A DNA stretch of 23,417 bases. It comes from JAZSQT01 sp045538075 (lineage in GTDB: Bacteria; Chrysiogenota; Deferribacteres; Deferribacterales; Mucispirillaceae). Of this stretch, positions 14,684 through 21,863 are shown one piece after another (positions within the stretch are counted from its first letter, which is position 1; each line of letters begins with the position of its first letter). The stretch covers positions 1 to 23,417 of the forward strand of contig JAZSQT010000054.1 of the NCBI GenBank assembly GCA_045538075.1. The letters are read 5' to 3'. Position numbers and translations under genes: made by a program. The notes beneath the pieces are model-generated. The model saw nothing but the letters and a program-made list of their open reading frames with translations. It was not told the DNA's origin and searched no databases.

Positions 14684-16068
14684 AAGTTATGATTTTAGCA
14701 GGTGGAACTGGCACTGGGTTATGGCCTGTTAGCAGAATATATAACCCTAAACAATTTGTTAAGCTGAAAAAACAGAAATCTATATTTCAAAATACTATAG
14801 AAGGCTGTTTAAAAGTTATAAAACCAGAAGATGTAACTATAGTAACAAATAGAGAATATAAATATTTTGTTTTAGACCAGTTGCAAGAAATTTCTGTTAC
14901 GTTACCAGAAGAAAACATTATTCTTGAACCAGCTTTTAAAAACACCTTACATGCAGTATCTGTAGGAGTTTTTAGAATAAAAAAAATACACGGTGAAGAT
15001 AGTGATATAATAGTTATTCCTTTAAACAGTTTAGTAAATGATTATAGTAGAATTTTTAATAATAAAGAATACTTTCATATAGAAGATAAAAGAGATAATA
15101 TTATTATTTTTGGTATGGACGCAACGGGTGCTTATACTGGCTATGGTTGTATTAAAATTGGAACTCAAAAAGGAGTGGGTTATTCTGTTGAAGAATTTAT
15201 TGATAATCAATTGCAAGTAGATGATAATATTTTATCTTCCAATAAATATTTATACAATTCTGGAGTGTTATTATTTAATAGCGTAGTATTTTTAGATGAA
15301 TTAAAGACGTATCATAAAGATTTATACGATTATTTAGAAAGAGATATAATAGATGAGGCTTATAATTTAGATATTAAATTAACAGTAGAAAAGGGAATAT
15401 TAGAAAAAAGTAAAAAAATATCAGTTATTCATTTGGAAGATATTATAGAAAAAGATAATATATATAGTGATTTTTACAAACAATACGAAAACATACAAGA
15501 TGAAAATGGCAATATTACGTATAATGATAATGTATTTTTAGAAGCAAAAAATAACCTTGTATATGCAGAAAATGAAAAAGTCGTTAGTATTGTAGGTTGT
15601 AGTGATTTAGTCGTCATTGATCAACCTGATGCGTTACTTGTGTGTAATAAGAACCAAACAGAAAAAGTTAGAGATGTTGCTTTAATATTAAAAGATAAAG
15701 GTGATAATAGAGTTGACTACCATACTACATGTTATCGCCCATGGGGAAGTTATACAGTTTTAGAAGAAGGTGCAGGCTATAAAGTCAAACGAATTACTGT
15801 CCTTTCTGGTAAAAAATTAAGTTATCAAATGCATCATCACAGAAGCGAGCATTGGGTTGTTGTCAATGGAACTGCTACTGTTACAAAAGAAGGTGTTGAA
15901 TATACTGTTAAACAAGGGGAAAGTATATTTATTAGAGCAGAAGAAAAACATCGTCTTGAAAATAAAGAAAAAAACAATCTTGAAGTTATAGAAGCCCAAA
16001 TTGGACACTATCTTGAAGAAGATGATATAGTTAGATTTGAGGACGATTTTGGCAGAGGGAAACATTGA
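14680..16068 (+). CDS. ManC/PMI-like protein with degenerate transferase and intact cupin isomerase domain
   Basis: The 462-residue protein has the layout of bifunctional phosphomannose isomerase / GDP-mannose pyrophosphorylase (WbpW/AlgA type). The C-terminal cupin (about 348-455) is intact: RPWGSY, then QMHHHRSEHW (383-392) with metal-binding His and Glu, and HRLENKEKNNLEVIEAQIG. The N-terminal transferase domain (1-335) has lost key residues: GTRLWP is GTGLWP (R to G at 13), the PSDHL metal/substrate motif is PLNSL (114-118), FVEKP is EFIDN (172-176), and the GWnDVGSW segment is missing. PKQF, TGYG and YNSG remain. It therefore most likely works only as a mannose-6-phosphate isomerase, paired with the single-domain ManC at 11651. 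It overlaps rmd at its start and wzm at its end (TTGA). Confidence 0.88.
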   Translation: MKVMILAGGTGTGLWPVSRIYNPKQFVKLKKQKSIFQNTIEGCLKVIKPEDVTIVTNREYKYFVLDQLQEISVTLPEENIILEPAFKNTLHAVSVGVFRIKKIHGEDSDIIVIPLNSLVNDYSRIFNNKEYFHIEDKRDNIIIFGMDATGAYTGYGCIKIGTQKGVGYSVEEFIDNQLQVDDNILSSNKYLYNSGVLLFNSVVFLDELKTYHKDLYDYLERDIIDEAYNLDIKLTVEKGILEKSKKISVIHLEDIIEKDNIYSDFYKQYENIQDENGNITYNDNVFLEAKNNLVYAENEKVVSIVGCSDLVVIDQPDALLVCNKNQTEKVRDVALILKDKGDNRVDYHTTCYRPWGSYTVLEEGAGYKVKRITVLSGKKLSYQMHHHRSEHWVVVNGTATVTKEGVEYTVKQGESIFIRAEEKHRLENKEKNNLEVIEAQIGHYLEEDDIVRFEDDFGRGKH

Positions 16069-16847
16069 GTTTTATATCAGAAATAAAAGATATATATAAC
16101 TATAGAACTATGGTTAAAAGTATCATAAATAAAGACCTAAGAACTCGTTATAGAGGCTCTTTTTTAGGGTTTTTATGGACTTTTGTTAATCCGTTAATAC
16201 AATTGATAATATATTCTATTGTTTTCCCGTATTTATTAAGAATGCAAATAGAAAACTATGCTATGTTTATGTTTGTATGTCTTATTCCTTGGATATTCTT
16301 TAGCTCAACTGTTGTTGGTAGTTGTTCGTTAATATTAAATAATGCAAATATTGTTACAAAAATATATTTTCCAAGAGTTATACTACCTATTAGTTTTACA
16401 TTAAGTGGTTTAGTAAATATGCTATTATCTTATTTAATTGTAATTCCAATGTTGTATTTTTTTGATATAAAAATAACTTTTTATTTATTGTGGTTGATAC
16501 CTCTTTTTCTATTATTAACATTATTAGCAATGGGATTTGCAATGTTTTTTTCTGCAATGAATGTATATTTTAGGGACATAGAGCATGTTTTAGGTGTTTT
16601 TATGTTGGGGTTATATTTTTTTACACCAGTGCTATATTCTTTAGATATATTTCCAACGGAAGTTCAGCATTGGTTCTATTATAATCCATTAACAAGTATA
16701 ATGTTATCAATACGTAGTGTAGCTATGTATGGATCTAATCCAGATTTTAATATGCTTATATATCCAATATTTTTTACAGTAGTTATGTTATTGATAGGTT
16801 ATACTACCTTTAATAAACTTCAAAGAAAATTTGCAGAGATGATATAA
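16065..16847 (+). CDS. wzm: ABC-2 polysaccharide export permease (Wzm-like)
   Basis: This 260-residue inner-membrane protein is the channel of an ABC transporter that exports undecaprenyl-linked O-polysaccharide or capsule. It has the ABC-2 hallmark N terminus KDLRTRYRGSFLGFLWTFVNPL, then about six hydrophobic segments, and the family segment MNVYFRDIEHVLGVFMLGLYFFTPVLY. YYNPLTSIMLSIR is a conserved part of the last loop. The start is TTG at 16065, overlapping the upstream stop, with AGAGGGA (16054-16060) as ribosome site. The stop overlaps wzt (TAATG), so permease and ATPase are coupled. KpsM-type capsule exporters look similar, but the Wzt partner with a C-terminal extension favours O-antigen type. 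Confidence 0.93.
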   Translation: MSFISEIKDIYNYRTMVKSIINKDLRTRYRGSFLGFLWTFVNPLIQLIIYSIVFPYLLRMQIENYAMFMFVCLIPWIFFSSTVVGSCSLILNNANIVTKIYFPRVILPISFTLSGLVNMLLSYLIVIPMLYFFDIKITFYLLWLIPLFLLLTLLAMGFAMFFSAMNVYFRDIEHVLGVFMLGLYFFTPVLYSLDIFPTEVQHWFYYNPLTSIMLSIRSVAMYGSNPDFNMLIYPIFFTVVMLLIGYTTFNKLQRKFAEMI

Positions 16848-18127
16848 TGAGTAAAATAGCAATAAAAGTTAAAAATATATCTAAATCCTTTAAGGTTTAT
16901 CATGATAAGCCTACAACAATAAAGGATTATATTATTCGTTTAGGGAAAGGTAGCTATACAGAATTTAAAGCATTAAAAGACATCTCATTTGAAATTGAAA
17001 AAGGCGAAACTGTTGGAATTATAGGAAAAAATGGTAGTGGTAAAAGCACTTTATTAAAAATTTTAAATAAGACATTATATCCAGATAGTGGTAAGATTGA
17101 AGTTAAAGGAAAAATAGCAAGTTTAATAGAGTTAGGTGCAGGTTTTCACCCAGATATGACTGGTAGAGAAAATATTTATAATAATGCTTCTATATTTGGT
17201 CTAACAAAAGAGCAAATAGATGAACGAATTGATAGTATAATAGAATTTTCAGAATTATATGACTTTATTGATAATCCAGTTAGAACATATTCGTCTGGAA
17301 TGTATGCAAGGCTTGCTTTTGCTGTATCAGTTCACGTTGATGCAGAAATTTTATTAATTGATGAAATATTATCTGTAGGTGATATTAATTTTCAAGCCAA
17401 ATGCAATAATCATATTATGGAATTGCAAAAATATGGAGTTACAATAATTATTGTAACTCACGATTTAAACAGTATGGAAAGAATCTGTGATAGAACGATA
17501 CTATTAGAAAAGGGATTAGTTGCTTCTATAGGTCAATCAAGAGATGTTAGATTAACATATATGGAGCATATGGCAGATGAATTTGAAAAGAATACTATAA
17601 AAAAAGAAAATGCTGAACTTGAACAGCCAGATAAGTTACCAAACGAACCATTAAGTAATTTGCCAACAGATTATGCTCAAAATTTAAGACATTGGGGAAC
17701 TCAACAAATGATGTTGAGAAATGTCCAATTACTTGATGAGAACGGTAATGATAAGAGAGTTTTTACTACAGGCGAAAATATAACGATTAAATATAATTAT
17801 TTTTGTAATGTAGATCCAAACTCATTAGATCCAAATTTTGGATTTGGTATTTCAAGATTAGATGGGACACAAATTTATGGAACAAATACTGTTATAGATA
17901 ATTATCCACCTATAGAATTAAAAAAGAAAGGTGAAATGGAAATAAAATTAACGAATATTTCATTATTACCAGGTGATTATTCTTTGCAAATAGCTGTTGT
18001 GGGTAGAGATAACACCCAATACGACTTTATAAATGATATTGCACGGTTTAGAATAGTTAGTAACATTGATGATGTTGGAATTTTTAGAATGAACCATTCA
18101 TTTGTTATTGATGGAAAAAGTTTCTAA
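16847..18127 (+). CDS. wzt: ABC transporter ATPase with C-terminal glycan-binding domain (Wzt-like)
   Basis: The ATPase partner of Wzm. It has Walker A G60-KNGSGKS (60-67), the signature TYSSGMYARL (148-155), Walker B ILLID-E (168-173) and H-loop VTHDL (203-207). After the ATPase (about 1-245) and a Pro/Glu-rich linker (about 250-275), residues 283-426 form a beta-sandwich-like domain (WGTQQMMLRNVQLLDENG..., FTTGENITIKYNYF). This is the Wzt carbohydrate-binding domain that, in E. coli O9a, reads the capped end of the finished polymer and so licenses export. The extended length of 426 residues versus about 250 for plain KpsT types supports that reading. It suggests the polymer has a terminal modification, consistent with a methyltransferase nearby. 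Confidence 0.94.
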   Translation: MSKIAIKVKNISKSFKVYHDKPTTIKDYIIRLGKGSYTEFKALKDISFEIEKGETVGIIGKNGSGKSTLLKILNKTLYPDSGKIEVKGKIASLIELGAGFHPDMTGRENIYNNASIFGLTKEQIDERIDSIIEFSELYDFIDNPVRTYSSGMYARLAFAVSVHVDAEILLIDEILSVGDINFQAKCNNHIMELQKYGVTIIIVTHDLNSMERICDRTILLEKGLVASIGQSRDVRLTYMEHMADEFEKNTIKKENAELEQPDKLPNEPLSNLPTDYAQNLRHWGTQQMMLRNVQLLDENGNDKRVFTTGENITIKYNYFCNVDPNSLDPNFGFGISRLDGTQIYGTNTVIDNYPPIELKKKGEMEIKLTNISLLPGDYSLQIAVVGRDNTQYDFINDIARFRIVSNIDDVGIFRMNHSFVIDGKSF

Positions 18128-18156
18128 TTATATGTTAATAATAGTAGAGAAAAAAT

Positions 18157-18543
18157 ATGTTAAATTATGATGATATTTTTGATGAAATAAAAAAACTAAC
18201 AAATTACGATGAGTTTTTAAAAAGAGATAACAGTATTTGTAATGAGATTGGCATTAACTCTAAAGATATTGAAAACATTTGTGCAAATAAAACTGTAAGT
18301 TACTATCGCATTATACATAATAATAGAGTTATACTTTTTGTAAAAAGAGTTATTAGAAAGTTAATTAAATTTGTTGTAGAGCCTATAACAAATGATGTTA
18401 GCAATTATAATAATAGTAATACAAATATTATTATGCAATTAATAGAAAACAATAAAATGCTATTGGAACAATATAATATGTTAAAAAAAGAAAATGATGC
18501 ACTTAATAAAAGAATTGTAGAGATCGAGAGAAAGTTAGATTAA
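18157..18543 (+). CDS. Small basic-helix plus coiled-coil protein, paralogue 1
   Basis: I do not recognise a named family for this 128-residue protein. Residues 58-80 contain VKRVIRKLIKFVVEPITNDV, a positively charged amphipathic stretch suited to membrane or protein docking, followed by an Asn-rich link (NYNNSNTN) and a C-terminal coiled coil at about 90-128 (LIENNKMLLEQYNMLKKEN). The N-terminal 55 residues are hydrophilic. It shares the core motif K-R-V-I-R-K-L-x2-F-x2-E-P-x4-D-x4-N-N with the protein at 21540. It follows wzt after 29 bp and precedes the glycosyltransferase by 24 bp. Similar basic-segment/coiled-coil regions are, from memory, often seen at the start of larger methyltransferases or glycosyltransferases in O-antigen loci; here it is free-standing. 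Its function is unknown. Confidence 0.75.
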   Translation: MLNYDDIFDEIKKLTNYDEFLKRDNSICNEIGINSKDIENICANKTVSYYRIIHNNRVILFVKRVIRKLIKFVVEPITNDVSNYNNSNTNIIMQLIENNKMLLEQYNMLKKENDALNKRIVEIERKLD

Positions 18544-18567
18544 AGTATATAAAGGGATTATAATACT

Positions 18568-21141
18568 ATGAATATTGCATTTGATGGTTCAATTTTTGCG
18601 TTAGGTTATAGAGATAGAGGTTTAGGACGTTTTGCTTTTCATCTGATAAAAAACTTGCTTAATCAAATTGATTACAAAGATACAATATATATAATAACTT
18701 ATAATGGATACGAAATTGAAAAAAAATTTTATGATAAGAGAGTAAAATTATTAGATATTTATTTGGGACCATGCAATGAAAAAAGAAATATGAATAAAAA
18801 CCAGTGGTTGTTTACATATCCGAGTATAGAAAATATAGGCTCAGAAATAATAGAGCGTAGCTTAATAATCAATGATATTGATATATACTATTTGTTTAAT
18901 CACGATGTTAATCCATTCAACTTTATAAAATATATAAAAGAAAGAGGAAAGAGCAAAGTAAAATTTATTGTAGGTTTAGCAGATTTGATACCTCTTGTTT
19001 TTAAAAATTATTATTTAAATGAAGAAAAAATATATAATACCTATATAGATAGTTTAGAAATATTTAAGTATGCAGATGCAGTAATATCAATATCTGATTC
19101 TGCAAAAAATGATTTAGTAAAGTTCTGTAATATTGATGCAAATATAATTCATACTATATACCTAGGTTCAACGTTTGAGGACAAAAATAATAATATAAAG
19201 TTAACAATAGATGAAGTAAAAAGAAAATATAGAATCAAAAAGCCATATTTATTATATACTGGTGGTGATGAATATCGTAAGAATATGGCAAGTTTAATTA
19301 AATCTTTTGCTAAAGCAAACAAGGCAATACATAAAGATTATCAATTAGTAATTGTATGTTCATTGTGGCAAAAAGATTATTATGAGAATATTATAAAACA
19401 ATGTAATTTGATAGATAATGTAATCTTAACAGATTATATATCCGATGAAGAACTTCATTTATTATATCAAAATGCAAATGCATTTATATTTCCATCTCTT
19501 TATGAAGGATTTGGCCTGCCAATATTAGAAGCAATGTATTATAATTTACCAGTAGCAATATCGAATACTTCGTCAATGCCAGAAATTACAGGTGAGAATG
19601 GATTGATGTTTGATCCAAATAATGAGAGAGATATATCAGAAGCAATTAACAAAATACTATTAGATGAAGAATGTAGAAAAGAACAAATAGAATTATCAAA
19701 AGAAAGACGACAGCTTTTTTCTTGGGATAAATGCGCTAAAGAAACTCTTGACTTATTTAAAAAGTTAACTGGAGAAAATGAATATGATATAGTGAGAGGT
19801 CAGCGCCCTAAAGTGGCAATGTTAACTCCTATGCCACCTGAAAAAACAGGTATAGCAGATTATAGTTTGGAGAGATTACCATATTGGTCTAAATATTTTG
19901 ATATCGATATATTTACGAGTAATCCTAATAAAAGCAGAAAATGGTTGTCTAAAGAGTATAATATTTATCAGTATAGTGATTTTGAAGCAATGGTATATAA
20001 CTACGATTATATTTTTTATCAAGTTGGTAACTCTACATTTCATCTTGATATATTGAAGTATGTTGAAAAATATCCTGGAATAGTTATTCTACATGACTAT
20101 AATTTAAAAGATTTATTTAGATGTTTATATTTTGATAAAAGTATTAATGAAGATGCTCTTTATAAAATATTATCAATTCAGTATGAACAAAATATTGATA
20201 TACTAAAAAAAGAATTTATAAGTAATGATATTGAAATAAATCGTATAGCTACAACGAATGCATTAGGAGTAATAGTTCACAGTGAATACGCAAAAAATAA
20301 TTTATTAAAATTCAATAATTTATTGCCAATTAGTGTTGTAACACTTGGTAGTTTAAATTACGATATAGATATTGATAGTGTTACAAAAGATGATCTACTA
20401 AAAAAATATAATATTAAAAATGATGATATAGTTTTTGGAAGTTTTGGAATCATTCATACCAATAAAAGACATTATGAATTGATGGAAACATTTGCAAAAT
20501 ATATTGATAATAAGGATGATAAGAGTAAGTATAAATTACTCTTAGTTGGAGAAATTGACGAGATAGATAAATTTAATCAACATTATCGTAAACTGAAAGA
20601 AAAATATGATATTGAAGATAATATAATAGTGACAGGCTATACTGATATGGATACATTTTCTAACTTGATGTATATTTGTAATGCGGTGTTTAATTTACGT
20701 TATCCAAGTATTGGTGAAACATCTGGTAGTTTAGCAAGACTTATGATGATTGGCAAGCCAGTAGTCGTTACGAATATCGCTACATATTCTGAATTACCAG
20801 ACGATACTTGTATAAAAATTGGTTATGGTGATACTGAAGAGGATGAAATTTTATCAGTTTTTAACGAATGGGAGACGAATAGAGATAGATTGTTGAAAAT
20901 AGGTAAAAATGCAAGACAATATATGCTTGATAAATGCACATTAACAGATAATGCGATCGGGTATAATGATATTATTTATAAGTTGTTTCAATTGAGTTTA
21001 AACTCTAATATGAACATTAGTAAGGAATTACTAAATAAAATAATAGAAGTGTATAACGAAAATTTTAATGATGAAGATTATTCAAAATTAAATAAAGAAT
21101 TATTAAAAATCACAGATATTTTATTTAGAATCCAGTTTTAA
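18568..21141 (+). CDS. Tandem GT4-type glycosyltransferase
   Basis: The 857-residue protein fuses two GT-B fold glycosyltransferase modules. The first (about 1-400) starts MNIAFDGSIFALGYRDRGLGRF, has DYISDEELHLLYQNANAFIFPSLYEGFGLPILE (E313-x7-E321 retained) and EITGENGLMFDP, all GT4 features. The second (about 413-857) starts RPKVAMLTPMPPEKTGIADYS and has FGSFGIIHTNKRHYEL, TGYTDMDTF and LRYPSIGETSGSLARLM; its second Glu of the E-x7-E pair is Leu (E717 then L725). Tandem GTs in ABC-dependent O-antigen loci build repeating backbone linkages, so it may polymerise the D-rhamnose or mannose chain. AAAGGGAT before the ATG is the ribosome site. It is the only clear glycosyltransferase in the window; others probably lie downstream. 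Confidence 0.88.
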   Translation: MNIAFDGSIFALGYRDRGLGRFAFHLIKNLLNQIDYKDTIYIITYNGYEIEKKFYDKRVKLLDIYLGPCNEKRNMNKNQWLFTYPSIENIGSEIIERSLIINDIDIYYLFNHDVNPFNFIKYIKERGKSKVKFIVGLADLIPLVFKNYYLNEEKIYNTYIDSLEIFKYADAVISISDSAKNDLVKFCNIDANIIHTIYLGSTFEDKNNNIKLTIDEVKRKYRIKKPYLLYTGGDEYRKNMASLIKSFAKANKAIHKDYQLVIVCSLWQKDYYENIIKQCNLIDNVILTDYISDEELHLLYQNANAFIFPSLYEGFGLPILEAMYYNLPVAISNTSSMPEITGENGLMFDPNNERDISEAINKILLDEECRKEQIELSKERRQLFSWDKCAKETLDLFKKLTGENEYDIVRGQRPKVAMLTPMPPEKTGIADYSLERLPYWSKYFDIDIFTSNPNKSRKWLSKEYNIYQYSDFEAMVYNYDYIFYQVGNSTFHLDILKYVEKYPGIVILHDYNLKDLFRCLYFDKSINEDALYKILSIQYEQNIDILKKEFISNDIEINRIATTNALGVIVHSEYAKNNLLKFNNLLPISVVTLGSLNYDIDIDSVTKDDLLKKYNIKNDDIVFGSFGIIHTNKRHYELMETFAKYIDNKDDKSKYKLLLVGEIDEIDKFNQHYRKLKEKYDIEDNIIVTGYTDMDTFSNLMYICNAVFNLRYPSIGETSGSLARLMMIGKPVVVTNIATYSELPDDTCIKIGYGDTEEDEILSVFNEWETNRDRLLKIGKNARQYMLDKCTLTDNAIGYNDIIYKLFQLSLNSNMNISKELLNKIIEVYNENFNDEDYSKLNKELLKITDILFRIQF

Positions 21142-21539
21142 AATAAGAAATAAGAATACGATAACTATTTATATCTATAAATAATCATACTAATGTATTA
21201 GAATATATAGTGATATATTCTAATATTGTATAAATATATATATTTTTTCTTAAGATAATACAATATTAATACAGTATAATAATCAATATGTTATGTAGTA
21301 TGTGTAATTGTAGTGTTGAACAAAGTGCAAATTGATACAATAAAAATATTTCATATCCTGATGTAAAAGGCTTAAAATATAATAATTATTGATTTAGATA
21401 AATAAAATATCATGTTATTAAGTGGATATGGAGCGTATCTAAAATAATATAAATAAAAATGAATTTCGTATTTTAATTAAATTTATGAATAATTATAAAT
21501 TATTGAATATGAAGTTAATGAAATTATTAGGAGGATAGC
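21142..21539. other. 398-bp AT-rich intergenic region
   Basis: No gene is visible in this gap. It contains an 11-bp perfect hairpin (21197-21224), a TATAAT (21275-21280) without a good -35, and a strong AGGAGG (21529-21534) for the next gene. The gap breaks a cluster otherwise packed with overlapping genes, so a separate promoter for the second coiled-coil/methyltransferase pair is likely, but I cannot place it firmly. Confidence 0.6.
21197..21224. repeat. Perfect inverted repeat after the glycosyltransferase gene
   Basis: ATTAGAATATA and TATATTCTAAT are an 11-bp perfect inverted repeat with a 6-nt loop, TAGTGA. No U-run follows immediately (a T6 run lies about 20 bp on), so this may be an imperfect terminator or an operator. 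AT-rich DNA makes chance repeats likely, but 11 perfect pairs is notable. Confidence 0.5.
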
Positions 21540-21818
21540 ATGTCGTATGTAGATGATAAAAAAAATCTAACAATGTTAAATTTTTCTTTAAATCCAAATA
21601 TAGATTATTATAGAGATATATCGGGCAGATTTAAATTTATAAAAAGAGTTATTCGAAAATTACTTAGGTTTTTAATTGAACCTGCATTTCATGATATCAC
21701 AGATTTTAATAATGGGATTGTTAAAGAAATTGAAAAATTGAGAATAGAACTACAAGATTTACAAAGCACTTGTAATTTTTTAAAAGAGCAAAATGATTAT
21801 TTATTAAAAAATAAGTAA
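21540..21818 (+). CDS. Small basic-helix plus coiled-coil protein, paralogue 2
   Basis: This 92-residue protein is a shorter paralogue of the one at 18157. The shared core is FIKRVIRKLLRFLIEP (about 33-48) followed by HDITDFNNGIVKEIEKL and a C-terminal coiled coil (about 60-92: EIEKLRIELQDLQ). The N-terminal 30 residues differ. AGGAGG (21529-21534) is one of the strongest ribosome sites in the window, so it is certainly meant to be translated. It precedes the methyltransferase by 45 bp, as the first paralogue precedes the glycosyltransferase. I do not know a family name. A role as an adapter or tether for the following enzyme is inference from position only. Confidence 0.75.
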   Translation: MSYVDDKKNLTMLNFSLNPNIDYYRDISGRFKFIKRVIRKLLRFLIEPAFHDITDFNNGIVKEIEKLRIELQDLQSTCNFLKEQNDYLLKNK

Positions 21819-21863
21819 TCTTATTTTTTAAATATTAGTATTGTATGGAAGTTATAAAAAATC

